Source of the DNA: Porticoccaceae bacterium
Lineage (GTDB): Bacteria; Pseudomonadota; Gammaproteobacteria; Pseudomonadales; Porticoccaceae
Length of the DNA: 38,301 nt
Assembly: GCA_024959305.1 (NCBI GenBank)
Contig: JANXGQ010000054.1
Coordinates: 1-38,301 of the forward strand
Direction of reading: 5' to 3'
The notes below the pieces were generated by a model. That model ran no database searches. It was not told where the DNA came from and saw only the letters and a program-made list of their open reading frames with translations. Positions 1 through 8,971 of this stretch are shown here, in pieces (within the stretch, counting starts at the first letter, position 1; every line of letters begins with the position of its first letter). Position numbers and translations under genes: made by a program.

Positions 1-543
1 CGAGACTCTCTATTCGGCTTTTTTATGTTTGGCAACGGAGTTTTTCTGGTAACTCATTTGCTTCAGGCTGTTGAGATATCCATGGGGTTTGCCTTCGGGC
101 TGTTTGCAATATTTGCAATGTTGCGCTACAGAACAGAGTCTATCCCAATAAGAGATATGAGCTATCTTTTTCTGGTGATCGTAATCGCACTGATAACTGG
201 TGTTGGGCCTTTGTCTGCACCGAGCCTGATGCTAGTCAACGGCTTGCTTTGTGGTCTGGTTGCAATCGGAGAAACCCATTTTTTTGCTCCCAAGATTTAC
301 AAAAAAAATATCCGCTATGAAAATATCCAAAATATAAAGCCTGAGCGCTACGATGAGCTAATGGCGGATCTCAAAGAGAGAACAGGGATGGATATTGTGC
401 ATATAGAGGTTGCAAGCATTGATTTTCTGAATGATGCGGCCAATCTAAAGGTATCCTATAACCCAGTCCACAGGGTTGATGATTCAATCCCAACGGCCAA
501 TAACGTCGACGCACTGTTGTCAAAGAGCGAAACTAATGGCTAA
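1..543 (+). CDS. DUF4956 family membrane protein, 5' end cut off by the window
   Basis: The reading frame is open to base 1 and the first ATG is at 25. The usual family member has more membrane sequence before the point where this one begins, so I treat the gene as truncated by the window edge. Seen: hydrophobic segments near the start and around residues 45-80 (counted from the ATG), with the family-typical stretch FGLFAIFAMLRYRTESIPIR, then a soluble tail of about 80 residues. Known: DUF4956 genes often sit beside VTC-type polyphosphate polymerase and CotH genes; their biochemical role is unclear. The stop overlaps the start of the porin gene by a few bases, so the two are probably translationally coupled. 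The family call is by recalled pattern. Confidence 0.8.
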   Translation, partial: RDSLFGFFMFGNGVFLVTHLLQAVEISMGFAFGLFAIFAMLRYRTESIPIRDMSYLFLVIVIALITGVGPLSAPSLMLVNGLLCGLVAIGETHFFAPKIYKKNIRYENIQNIKPERYDELMADLKERTGMDIVHIEVASIDFLNDAANLKVSYNPVHRVDDSIPTANNVDALLSKSETNG

Positions 544-1771
544 TATTTTCTGGCGAGCTTTCCTGACGACTGCTTTGGCGACAATTTCTTTTGGCGCCAC
601 GGTATCCATTGCGGATGATCGCCGAGAAGACATTTTGTCAACGAGCCCCCCAGTGACCAACTGGTTTTGGAATAGTGGCTTCTGGGACGGCCTGCAAACC
701 GGTGGCCGCATTGTTGTCGATGCCGACCAGTTCGACGGAATTTATCGCCAAGATGATGGTGCAAATGACAGCGCCAATGATAAGCAACATGAAACAGAAT
801 TGCGCCGCGCACGGCTCTATTTTAAGCTCCCGATTGCTGAAGATTGGTCAAGCAAAATACAACTTTCTTTAACTGAAGAAGACAATAAATACGAATTGAA
901 AGATGCCTACCTGCGCTATAAGGGATGGAGTCTTGCCGACATCAGGATTGGGCAGTCTAAAGAGCCCTTTGGTCTGGAAAATTTAACTAGCTCACTTAAC
1001 TCATCGGTGATTGAGCGAAGTCTGGCTGCATCGGCGTTCGCCCTGGGTCGAAACCCCGGTATTAATATTGCCGATTCCAATAGTAAACGCAGTTGGAGTC
1101 TCGGCCTGTATGAAGTTGGGAATAACGCCGGAACCAAAGAGGACGGCGGGCTTGCCTATACGGCAAGAGTGACTTTCAGCCCTGTTAATGATAACCCTGA
1201 GTACATTCACTTTGGCATCTCATTTTCAAATAGGGACTTAGATGGATCTGAATATGAAATTGAAAGCGATGGTGGCGTTCACTCTGCCATCAACTTTCTG
1301 GATACAGCTAATATTGAGACGGACTCTATTGATCAGATCGGCCTGGAATCGGCTTGGGGGAGGGGCGCTCTATCTCTGCAAGCAGAGTACCAATATCAGA
1401 AAATAGAAGCCACTGAAAGCATCAATAGCACTAGCTATCAAGCCTACTATCTTCAAGGATCCTACTTTTTATCCGGCGACCATCGCCCTTACAAAAAAGG
1501 TCGTTTTGGGACTGTTAAACCCTCGTCTTCAGCAGGCGCTATAGAATTGGTTTTAAGGTATGGCTCACTGGGGTCAATAAATCTGGATGATAAGATTAAT
1601 AGCGGCACCGATTTCCAGCTTAACAGCTTACTTTTTGGGGTAAATTATCATTTGAATAAGCGCATTAAGTTTATGCTTAATGTTATCAGTACAGATTCAA
1701 CAGGTATATTTAAAGACGACGATCAGGAAGAGGGCGATGCCATTTCGCTGCGTGTGCAGTTAAGGTTTTAA
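536..1771 (+). CDS. Phosphate-selective porin O/P family outer-membrane protein
   Basis: A predicted 411-residue outer-membrane beta-barrel. I chose the ATG at 536, which overlaps the end of the upstream gene, because it gives a clean signal peptide (MANIFWRAFLTTALATISFG, probable cleavage after SIA, before DD). An earlier ATG at 476 would put 20 hydrophilic residues in front of it. The mature part has alternating strands, a motif resembling OprP/OprO (RARLYFKLPIAEDW, DIRIGQSKEPFGLENL) and ends in Phe, as expected for BAM-dependent barrels. Known: this family includes the phosphate and pyrophosphate porins of Pseudomonas, but also many of unknown substrate. The partner gene upstream makes a polyphosphate or phosphate link attractive, but that is inference. 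Confidence 0.85.
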   Translation: MANIFWRAFLTTALATISFGATVSIADDRREDILSTSPPVTNWFWNSGFWDGLQTGGRIVVDADQFDGIYRQDDGANDSANDKQHETELRRARLYFKLPIAEDWSSKIQLSLTEEDNKYELKDAYLRYKGWSLADIRIGQSKEPFGLENLTSSLNSSVIERSLAASAFALGRNPGINIADSNSKRSWSLGLYEVGNNAGTKEDGGLAYTARVTFSPVNDNPEYIHFGISFSNRDLDGSEYEIESDGGVHSAINFLDTANIETDSIDQIGLESAWGRGALSLQAEYQYQKIEATESINSTSYQAYYLQGSYFLSGDHRPYKKGRFGTVKPSSSAGAIELVLRYGSLGSINLDDKINSGTDFQLNSLLFGVNYHLNKRIKFMLNVISTDSTGIFKDDDQEEGDAISLRVQLRF

Positions 1772-1867
1772 ATTGATTGTAATCGCTACCAATTTGCCGG
1801 CATAGGCGCCATCGCAATATCTAAATAATCTTATATTAATGCTATAACTAATTGATTAAAAAGATAA

Positions 1868-3142
1868 TTATACATCTCTATTCTTGCCTGTTCGCGCCCG
1901 TTCTTTCATATCCGACTGTATATAGACCTGGTCTGTAGTGCCCATACTGGCATGCCCCAGATCATCCGCCATATGCTTAAGAGGTCTGGTTGAGATATCC
2001 TGAGAAGCCCCAGTATGGCGCAACCAGTGGGTAGTAGCCTCCCTAAGCGCTTTGGCATCATCAGCAAATCCCTCCACCAGCATTTTATCGTAAGCTAAAT
2101 CGAAAGACTCTTGAACAATACGGCGCAGCTGTCTCGACGTCATTCCACCAGTGCCTCGATTTTTAGCCACCAGAGACGCATTGCTATTAAAATTAGGGCT
2201 TAACTCAGCCCTATAGGCCTGATAGCGCTTAATATAGGGAAATAGGGCACTTGGCACCGAGACATCGCGCAGTTTGTTGCCTTTACCCAGCACTTTTAAC
2301 CAATGATTGGCGTCTGCATCCTCCCAAAAATGCTGCCAAATAGGCTGCCAACTGGGGCGATCTGACAGTTCAGAGACCCTTAAATAAAGGGTTTTAAGCA
2401 GTGCCACTACAAATAGCATACGCTCATTGCCGGCATCAGTATCAGCCGCAGTTTCTGCGCAACTCAATACATAATCCCACTGTAAATCTGAAAGGCGTTT
2501 AATGTTTTTCTGGGTGGCGCCTTTAATAAGGTAGGGCGATTGCTTGCGTATCGCCGGAATAGGGTTGCCAAAAGCATAGCCCTCATCTGCTAAGTAGTCG
2601 TAAAAACAGGATATGGCGGAAAAACAGAGCTTTATAGCCTCGCCAGATAGCTTATGACCCTCTTTTGTCGGCTTAATATCCAAGCCCCCTGCCAGGGCTT
2701 TTTTACGGTCCTCCTTGCTGATTTTGGCGGCAAATGGTCGCCAATTTTCATTTTGACGCGCCTCTGCGCCGATTATCTTAAAGCGATCCTGTACCGAATC
2801 GGCAACCCAGCTCGATGACGGGCTATGAACAAAATCAAAAAAAGCCTCCAAATCCAGCCGTTTAAGCTGAATCACGCTTTTATCCGCTACAGTCCAAGCC
2901 CACAATAATAAGCGTTCAACCTCATTGCGATAGCTGCGATAGGTGGCTTCGCTTTTACGGCTGTAACTTTTTAGGAAGGCCTGAGTCTGCAGAAAGTCTT
3001 GCGTTATATCTGGGTTAGATGCACTGAGATTTTCAACAAAGGCTTTTGAATCCGGATACTCGCCGAGCATTGCCAAACCCATCGGCAGACGCACAAAGGT
3101 CTTATGCGCATCGAATAAAGGGGTTGCCTGAAATTTCGCCAT
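1868..3142 (-). CDS. Tyrosine recombinase / site-specific integrase
   Basis: A complete 424-residue tyrosine recombinase. The N-terminal SAM-like core-binding region lies around residues 45-190 and the catalytic domain around 215-415. The catalytic set is intact: R255 (YLRVSELSD), K287 (GKGNK), H372 and R375 (THWLRHTG), H397 (LGHASM) and nucleophile Y407 (DQVYIQ). It is longer than XerC/XerD (about 300) and lacks their close sequence match, so I call it a generic integrase. It stands alone: there is no excisionase, phage or conjugation gene beside it and no tRNA next to it in this window. Its neighbour is a broken hydrolase gene, so this may be what remains of an integrated element, or a stand-alone chromosomal integrase of the kind seen in marine gammaproteobacteria. 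Confidence 0.9.
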   Translation of the reverse strand: MAKFQATPLFDAHKTFVRLPMGLAMLGEYPDSKAFVENLSASNPDITQDFLQTQAFLKSYSRKSEATYRSYRNEVERLLLWAWTVADKSVIQLKRLDLEAFFDFVHSPSSSWVADSVQDRFKIIGAEARQNENWRPFAAKISKEDRKKALAGGLDIKPTKEGHKLSGEAIKLCFSAISCFYDYLADEGYAFGNPIPAIRKQSPYLIKGATQKNIKRLSDLQWDYVLSCAETAADTDAGNERMLFVVALLKTLYLRVSELSDRPSWQPIWQHFWEDADANHWLKVLGKGNKLRDVSVPSALFPYIKRYQAYRAELSPNFNSNASLVAKNRGTGGMTSRQLRRIVQESFDLAYDKMLVEGFADDAKALREATTHWLRHTGASQDISTRPLKHMADDLGHASMGTTDQVYIQSDMKERARTGKNRDV

Positions 3143-3325
3143 AGCTAACTCTTTAAGATTTCCTCATTAAACTGCTGAAACTGGCCAATAGCCTTATTTG
3201 TAGCTTAGGCGCACTGTATCAAGTCAATTCTCTATTGTCTAGCTATGTCCACTAATTGAGATTAGAGGAAATAGTAATCTAACTTCTTTAATGTATATGG
3301 CTTCCCCTCTACAGATTGGCTAATT

Positions 3326-3374
3326 AGGGTCAGAGCAATAGTTCCCTTATCGCCCTAACCCCAATTATTCATCC
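3326..3374. repeat. REP-like imperfect inverted repeat with a GGGTCAGAG core
   Basis: The sequence begins AATTAGGGTCAGAG and, after about 20 bases, ends CCCTAACCCCAATT. Its two ends can pair imperfectly. GGGTCAGAG next to AATT(A/G)GGG resembles repeats that flank REP-associated tyrosine transposase (RAYT) genes in gammaproteobacteria. No transposase gene is present here, so it would be a solitary copy. The assignment is by resemblance only. Confidence 0.3.
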
Positions 3375-3393
3375 GCTCCAGAGTTCTATTTCT

Positions 3394-3921
3394 CTAGATA
3401 GGTAATGTGGACATGGGCCCGATATCAGACTTAAGAAACACCTCTATCTCTTTGTATGTAGTTCCTGGATGCAGCATAGGGGTCAAATGACCTCCATCGG
3501 TAGGTCTTATCTCAATCCATTCCTGATCTGTATTCTTCATAATGAATTCTTCTATTCTGCTATATGGGAAAAGGCCATCTTCGGATCCCAAGAAGTAAAA
3601 CTGAGGCATCTGTATGCTTTTTAAATAGGGTCGGATCAGGCTATTATAGAGTTCAAATATCTCATCAATAGATGGGAACAAAGTTCCCCATAGGGTTTTC
3701 ATTTTTGATGCCTCTGAACTATAAATACTTTTACCCACCCAAGTAATTGGATAGCTGAGTAGATAAATCAAATTGTTAATAAAATACTTGTTTATAAAAC
3801 TCGGATTTTGACAATACAATTCGGACTTAGGCGCAAGGAGCGCCAGAGTCCGGAATATTTCCCTATCATTTTTAGGAAAAAATGGATTAAAACCTTCCTC
3901 GCCTGGTCGATTACTCAACAT
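3394..3921 (-). pseudogene. C-terminal remnant of an alpha/beta-hydrolase-like protein
   Basis: An ORF of 175 codons that looks like the second half of an alpha/beta hydrolase. The late part has a strand plus acidic turn (PQFYFLGSEDGLFP, candidate catalytic Asp), a following helix, and a candidate catalytic His (DGGHLTPMLHPG). The nucleophile elbow GxSxG and the first half of the fold are missing. The frame stays open only about 23 codons upstream of the ATG before a stop, with no alternative start, and the 220 bp up to prc are too short for the missing half. I therefore read it as a 5'-truncated pseudogene beside the integrase. A short intact gene of unknown function is the alternative. Confidence 0.45.
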
Positions 3922-4079
3922 AGTTTCAATCTCACCATCTTTCGATACAAGAAAAGCAGGATTATCAGGGTTGTGATTTGCAGATAATCCTTAATCGGAT
4001 ACAACAAAAAAGCAAACCTCCCCTGCCACCGATAATGATTAATAAATTCGAATGATGGCCAAAATAGGTCTAAAGTTTA

Positions 4080-4108
4080 TTATCAACAGTTTGTATATTC
4101 CGTATAAT
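4080..4108 (+). promoter_or_regulatory. Sigma70-type promoter for prc
   Basis: A -35 TTATCA (4080-4085) and a perfect -10 TATAAT (4103-4108) are separated by 17 bp. Transcription would start near 4115, about 30 nt before the prc ATG. Confidence 0.6.
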
Positions 4109-4143
4109 CATTTAAACCAAATGCCAAGCCAGCCAAGGAAATC

Positions 4144-6240
4144 ATGCGCCGATTAGCCACCCTTACCCTCTTTATTGTTCTGACCGCCGCGCTAGCTGTT
4201 TCATCATCCGGCGTCGAGGACCTGACATCTATTAAAGCAGAGACTCAGCAAACTAAACTGTATAGGGAAATCTTTAATAAACTGGCGACCAAACACTACC
4301 TTACCCAGCCCATCGACAATCAACTCTCCGAGAGCTACCTCAATACTTATATCGAGCGCTTAGATCCACTAAAGCGCTATTTTTTAGCTTCGGATATTGG
4401 CGAATTTAATCAATGGCAGCACAGGCTAGATGATTTGGCAAAGCGCGGCGATGTGCACGCTGGCTTCTATATCTTTAATCGACTCAGAGAGCGTGCGACG
4501 GACCAGTTAAAGGCGAATATAGCCCTGCTACAAGATAAAGAGTACCGCTTTGATTTTACTGTTGATGAATCAATTGTATTGGATCCCGACAATCGCCATT
4601 GGTTTTTATCCTCTACAGAAGCAGATATTTTTTGGGCCAAAGTCCTGAAGGATTCAATGATACGATTAATCCTCAGCGGCAAGGAACAACAGCAGGCGCG
4701 CGAGTTACTAATCAAGCGTTATAAAACTCAGCTAACCCAGTATATACAGCGCGACAGCCAAGACGCCTTCCAAATGTACGTCAATGCCCTGGCCTCTCTT
4801 TACGACCCTCACACAGCTTATTTCTCCCCGCGCACTACTGAGAACTTCCAGATTAATATGTCCCTATCGCTGGAGGGTATTGGCGCCGAATTAACCACTG
4901 AAGATGAACATACAGAGGTGGTGAGAATTATTCCCGGTGGGCCAGCCGATTTGCAAGGTATTTTAAAGCCAAAGGACCGAATTATCGGCGTAGGACAGGG
5001 ACAGAAAGAGATAGTAGATGTAGTGGGATGGCGAATTGACGATGTGGTTGCGCTGATCAGAGGAGAAAAAGGATCGGTGGTGCGCCTGGAGGTTAGCTCA
5101 GCGGCGAATAACCCTAAGATTATCTCTATAGTGCGCGATAGGGTCAAGCTGGAAGAAAAGTCGGCACAGAGTAAAGTATTAGATATTCAATCCGGCGATC
5201 TAAGCTACAAGTTGGGTGTTATAGAGATACCCACCTTCTATATGGATTTTGAAGCCTATAGAAAAAAAGACCCAAATTTTAAAAGCTCCTCGCGGGATGT
5301 ATATCGCATTTTACAGGGGCTTCAAAAACAAAATGTCGACGGCATTATATTGGATCTGCGCAACAATGGTGGCGGCTCGTTATTTGAGGCAACAGCACTG
5401 ACAGATCTGTTTATCGACTATGGTCCGGTAGTTCAAATTCGCGACTCTAATAAGAGAATATACCGCAACCAGCGGGCTACCTCAGAAGCTGTTTACTCAG
5501 GGCCACTGGTGGTTTTAATTAACCGCCTCAGCGCCTCTGCTTCGGAAATATTCGCAGGAGCCATGCAAGATTACGGCCGCGCACTAGTTGTTGGCAGTCA
5601 GAGTTACGGAAAAGGTACAGTGCAAAATATAACGGATCTCAGCAGTGGTCAGTTAAAATTGACCATCTCTAAGTTTTACCGTGTGTCAGGGGGCAGCACG
5701 CAACACCGCGGGATAATTCCAGATATTGCGTTGCCGCCAACCTATGACAGAGAGGAAGTCGGTGAAAGCCAACAGGAGAACGCCCTGCCCTGGGATCGGA
5801 TTCACGCAGTCCCCCACCAGCGCTCCAAGCAGTTAAAAGCATTTCTTGAGCCGCTGATAAGCGAGCATAAAAAACGCGCTTACAGCGATCCAAATTTTGC
5901 CAATATGGTCGACCAGTTAGCTTTAACTCAAAACTGGGGTAAAGAGCAGTCCCTGTCACTGAATTTAGAGCGCCGCAGAAATAAGAACGAAACCTGGGAT
6001 TCACAGTTGCTCAAAGTTGAAAATAAACGACGTTTAACACAGGGGCTTAAGCCCTACCCCGGCATGGAGGCTTGGGAAGAACAGGAAGATAAAGAGGACG
6101 CCGAAGATAGGCCTGTAGCTGAATCTGATCCTATATTAAATGAAACCGCTTATATTCTAAGCGATCAAATTAGATTGCTCTCAAGTTCCCAAGCGGCTGA
6201 GGATGATACCAAAATAGCTCGGATTCAAAGCACTCCATAA
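4144..6240 (+). CDS. prc: Tail-specific (C-terminal processing) periplasmic protease Prc/Tsp
   Basis: A 698-residue periplasmic serine protease (E. coli Prc is 682) that degrades proteins with nonpolar C-termini, including SsrA-tagged and cell-wall hydrolase substrates. Seen: N-terminal signal sequence (about residues 1-20), the Prc N-terminal domain, a PDZ domain around 240-320 (the GIGAEL region), and an S41 peptidase domain with the Ser-Lys dyad S465 (LSASASEIFAGA) and K490 (SYGKGTVQ), the same 25-residue spacing as in E. coli. The DUF3340-like C-terminal region follows. An AAGGA Shine-Dalgarno precedes the ATG. The stop lies 11 bp before xthA, so the two genes are probably co-transcribed. 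The acidic stretch near 645-665 is less conserved. Confidence 0.96.
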   Translation: MRRLATLTLFIVLTAALAVSSSGVEDLTSIKAETQQTKLYREIFNKLATKHYLTQPIDNQLSESYLNTYIERLDPLKRYFLASDIGEFNQWQHRLDDLAKRGDVHAGFYIFNRLRERATDQLKANIALLQDKEYRFDFTVDESIVLDPDNRHWFLSSTEADIFWAKVLKDSMIRLILSGKEQQQARELLIKRYKTQLTQYIQRDSQDAFQMYVNALASLYDPHTAYFSPRTTENFQINMSLSLEGIGAELTTEDEHTEVVRIIPGGPADLQGILKPKDRIIGVGQGQKEIVDVVGWRIDDVVALIRGEKGSVVRLEVSSAANNPKIISIVRDRVKLEEKSAQSKVLDIQSGDLSYKLGVIEIPTFYMDFEAYRKKDPNFKSSSRDVYRILQGLQKQNVDGIILDLRNNGGGSLFEATALTDLFIDYGPVVQIRDSNKRIYRNQRATSEAVYSGPLVVLINRLSASASEIFAGAMQDYGRALVVGSQSYGKGTVQNITDLSSGQLKLTISKFYRVSGGSTQHRGIIPDIALPPTYDREEVGESQQENALPWDRIHAVPHQRSKQLKAFLEPLISEHKKRAYSDPNFANMVDQLALTQNWGKEQSLSLNLERRRNKNETWDSQLLKVENKRRLTQGLKPYPGMEAWEEQEDKEDAEDRPVAESDPILNETAYILSDQIRLLSSSQAAEDDTKIARIQSTP

Positions 6241-6251
6241 GGCGCTCTAGC

Positions 6252-7103
6252 ATGTCTGATCAAACGATTAAAATAATGTCATTTAATGTCAATGGGCTGC
6301 GCGCGCGGCTCGATCAATTAAAGGCTGTTATCGATAAGCATCAACCGGATTTTATAGGCCTTCAAGAGACCAAGGTGAGCAATGAGGAATTTCCTTATAA
6401 AGAAATCCAAGCACTGGGCTATCAGGCCGATATCCACGGTCAAAAAGGCCATTATGGCGTGGCTCTATTGAGCAAACAGAGTCCACTGTCTAAGGGCCCA
6501 CTGTCTAAGAGCCCACTGTCTATTGCCTGCGGCTTTCCCTCGGATACAGCAGATAGTCAGTGCCGTATGATCCATGGCCGGTATCAATTCAACAATAAAA
6601 CGTTAAACCTTATTAACTGCTATTTTCCGCAGGGCGAGAGTCGCGCACATCCCACCAAGTTCCCTGCCAAACAGCAGTTTTATGCGGATCTATTGGCATA
6701 CTTGGACAATAATTTTCAGCGCGATGATTTGGTATTGGTGATGGGTGATATGAATGTGGCTTATCGAGATGCAGATGTAGGCATTAAGCCTGAAAATGCT
6801 AAGCGCTGGCTTAAAACAGGTAAATGCGCCTTTCTTCCGGAGGAGCGGGAGTGGCTTCAAGCATTGCTTAACTGGGGTCTAATCGATAGTTTTAGAGCGG
6901 ACAATCCCGACGACGCTCAAACATTTAGCTGGTTTGATTACCGCAGTCGCGGTTTCGAGCAGGTGCCTAAAAGAGGTCTTAGAATAGATTTAATACTGGC
7001 CTCGGCCTCAGCTTGCCTAGCTGATTCTGGAATCGATCTGGATGCCAGAGGCCACCAAAAACCATCGGATCACTGCCCTATTTGGGTCAACCTAAATCTA
7101 TAA
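6252..7103 (+). CDS. xthA: Exodeoxyribonuclease III (AP endonuclease)
   Basis: A 283-residue ExoIII, a 3'-5' exonuclease and AP endonuclease of base excision repair. The endonuclease/exonuclease/phosphatase fold has its active-site residues in place: E39 (LQETK), D166 and N168 (MGDMNVAY), D246 (RIDLILA), D273 and H274 (PSDHCP). The protein matches E. coli XthA along its length but has an extra segment after GVALLSK: three copies of a five-residue unit (SPLSK, GPLSK, SPLSI, residues 77-91), encoded by a 15-bp tandem repeat. E. coli has only a short linker here (TKETPIAVRRGFPG). It directly follows prc and converges on etfA. Confidence 0.96.
   Translation: MSDQTIKIMSFNVNGLRARLDQLKAVIDKHQPDFIGLQETKVSNEEFPYKEIQALGYQADIHGQKGHYGVALLSKQSPLSKGPLSKSPLSIACGFPSDTADSQCRMIHGRYQFNNKTLNLINCYFPQGESRAHPTKFPAKQQFYADLLAYLDNNFQRDDLVLVMGDMNVAYRDADVGIKPENAKRWLKTGKCAFLPEEREWLQALLNWGLIDSFRADNPDDAQTFSWFDYRSRGFEQVPKRGLRIDLILASASACLADSGIDLDARGHQKPSDHCPIWVNLNL
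6480..6524 (+). repeat. Three-copy 15-bp tandem repeat inside xthA
   Basis: Three consecutive 15-bp units share the core CCCACTGTCTA; the first is written AGTCCACTGTCTAAG. They are in frame and encode PLSK-type repeats in a surface loop. The units differ by only a few bases, which suggests a fairly recent expansion. Confidence 0.9.
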
Positions 7104-7119
7104 CCTACTTTCTATAGCT

Positions 7120-8049
7120 TCACAGGTTGGCTTCAAATTCAGGCAGGGCAGTAAACAGATCGTCCACTAATCCATAGTCGGCCACCGAGAAGATCGGCGC
7201 CTCTTCATCTTTGTTGATAGCCACAATAACCTTGCTGTCTTTCATGCCCGCAAGGTGCTGAATAGCACCGGAAATGCCGACAGCTATATATAGATCTGGT
7301 GCCACAATCTTACCGGTCTGCCCCACCTGCATATCATTGGGGACAAAGTTGGCATCTACAGCCGCTCTTGAGGCTCCAACAGCAGCGCCCAGTTTATCGG
7401 CAATTCTGTACAACATATCAAAATTATCGCCGCTGCCCATGCCCCGGCCACCAGAAATAACAATGCTAGCCGCAGTGAGCTCCGGTCGATCCGATACCGC
7501 CATCTCTTCGCTGACAAAAGAAGAGGTCTGTGTATTGTGTACGCAAGCCACAGCTTCAATCACTGCAGACCCCCCCTGATCTGACGCTGCATCAAAAGCA
7601 GTTCCACGCACCGTTAACAGCTTGACTGCATCAGCCGACTGCACAGTGGCAATCAAGTTGCCGGCATAAATTGGGCGCTTAAATGTGTCCTCACTGACCA
7701 CGGCACTAATATCAGAAATCGCCTGCACATCCATCAGCGCGGCTACACGGGGCATAATATTTTTTGCGGTGGTGGTCGCAGTGGCGAGAATATGGCTGTA
7801 GCCTGCGCCTACTTCGGCTATTAAAGGGGCCACATTTTCTGCGAGAAAGTGGCCGTATACAGCGTTATCAGCAACCCGTACCTTAGCGATACCGGGGATT
7901 TGCGCCGCTTGCTCAGCAACAGCTTGACAGGATTCACCGGCTATCAATATATCAATATCTCCACCGATTGCCTGTGCTGCCGATAGGGAATTGAGCGTGG
8001 CAACATTTAATTGACTATTGTCATGTTCAGCGACAACTAAAATACTCAT
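7120..8049 (-). CDS. etfA: Electron transfer flavoprotein subunit alpha
   Basis: A 309-residue ETF alpha subunit. It binds FAD through its C-terminal domain (about residues 195-305; visible motifs [42 protein letters not shown] and [11 protein letters not shown]) and accepts electrons from acyl-CoA and other flavin dehydrogenases. It pairs with EtfB. Its ATG overlaps the etfB TGA in an ATGA arrangement, a clear sign of coupled translation. It converges on xthA with a 16-bp gap and no obvious terminator between them. Confidence 0.97.
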   Translation of the reverse strand: MSILVVAEHDNSQLNVATLNSLSAAQAIGGDIDILIAGESCQAVAEQAAQIPGIAKVRVADNAVYGHFLAENVAPLIAEVGAGYSHILATATTTAKNIMPRVAALMDVQAISDISAVVSEDTFKRPIYAGNLIATVQSADAVKLLTVRGTAFDAASDQGGSAVIEAVACVHNTQTSSFVSEEMAVSDRPELTAASIVISGGRGMGSGDNFDMLYRIADKLGAAVGASRAAVDANFVPNDMQVGQTGKIVAPDLYIAVGISGAIQHLAGMKDSKVIVAINKDEEAPIFSVADYGLVDDLFTALPEFEANL

Positions 8050-8798
8050 CAGATCACCTTCGCTTCAGTCTTTAATTTATTAACTAGCTGAGCCACATCC
8101 TCAACCAGAATGCCGGCCTGTCTCTGTGCCGGAAGTTCCACACCCAGTAACTTGACGCGCGCCCTTATATCAACACCGAGCTCCTCAGGGGTCGTTGTAT
8201 CCAGCGGCTTTCGCTTGGCTTGCATAATATTTGGCAGCGATGCATAACGCGGCTCGTTGAGTCGCAAATCGGTGGTCACTATAGCCGGTAGGGACAGGGA
8301 TAAGGTCTGCAGTCCACCATCGACCTCTCTGGTAACCTTGACGCTGCCCTCTTCAATAATAAGCTCTGAGGCAAAGGTCGCTTGGGCACAACCAGTCAAC
8401 GCGGCAAGCATCTGACCGGTTTGGTTATTATCGCCATCGATCGCCTGCTTGCCCATTAGGGCAATATCGGGATTTTCTGAATCCCATACCGCCTTGAGGC
8501 ATTTGGCCGTTGCCAAGGGCTCCATGGGTTTATCTGTATTGACCAGTATGGCTCTGTCCGCTCCCAATGCCAAAGAGGTGCGAAGCTGCTCCTGTGCCTG
8601 CTGAGACCCTACCGACACCACTACAATTTCAGAGGCCAGGCCTTTTTCTTTGAGCCGAACTGCCTCTTCAACGGCAATTTCGCAGAATGGGTTGATAGAC
8701 ATTTTGACATTGGCTAAATCTACATCGGAATTGTCTGATTTGGGTCTAACTTTGACGTTGTAATCTACAACGCGTTTAACCGCTACCATTATTTTCAT
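8049..8798 (-). CDS. etfB: Electron transfer flavoprotein subunit beta
   Basis: A 249-residue ETF beta subunit. It has the usual start ([18 protein letters not shown]), the [17 protein letters not shown] motif and the AMP-binding region around residues 120-135 ([15 protein letters not shown]). With EtfA it forms the soluble electron carrier between dehydrogenases and the membrane ETF:quinone oxidoreductase encoded divergently at 9087. A GGGA Shine-Dalgarno lies just upstream of the ATG. It is the first gene of the two-gene etfBA operon; direct repeats upstream may be an operator. Confidence 0.97.
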   Translation of the reverse strand: MKIMVAVKRVVDYNVKVRPKSDNSDVDLANVKMSINPFCEIAVEEAVRLKEKGLASEIVVVSVGSQQAQEQLRTSLALGADRAILVNTDKPMEPLATAKCLKAVWDSENPDIALMGKQAIDGDNNQTGQMLAALTGCAQATFASELIIEEGSVKVTREVDGGLQTLSLSLPAIVTTDLRLNEPRYASLPNIMQAKRKPLDTTTPEELGVDIRARVKLLGVELPAQRQAGILVEDVAQLVNKLKTEAKVI

Positions 8799-8827
8799 AG
8801 TCGTCCCTATCTAATCTATACTGTATA

Positions 8828-8859
8828 TATCGGTTTATTTCAGCTATGTCTATCGGTTT
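8828..8859. promoter_or_regulatory. Direct repeat TATCGGTTT upstream of etfBA
   Basis: Two identical 9-bp copies of TATCGGTTT (8828-8836 and 8851-8859) are spaced 23 bp start to start, about two helical turns, 30-60 bp upstream of the etfB start. This geometry fits a regulator binding site near the etfBA promoter. No regulator can be named. Confidence 0.3.
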
Positions 8860-8865
8860 GTTGCA

Positions 8866-8971
8866 GTGGGTCGCAACGGATATCAACAGTTCAAATCCTC
8901 TGCTGGAGCGCGCACATATTGCCCAGACGGAATTCACAAATCAAGCGTATGGGGCTTTCATTGCGACCCAC
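8866..8971. repeat. 106-bp segment bounded by perfect 11-bp inverted repeats
   Basis: GTGGGTCGCAA (8866-8876) and its exact reverse complement TTGCGACCCAC (8961-8971) bound most of the space between the divergent etfB and ETF-QO genes. There is no ORF of note inside. It could be a small MITE-like insertion or a paired regulatory site. It shares the string TTGCAGTGGGT with the MITE remnant near 33850. Confidence 0.4.

Noticed and set aside
476..535. Earlier ATG for the porin gene
   Set aside because: It would place 20 polar residues before a textbook signal peptide and overlap the upstream gene by 68 bp.
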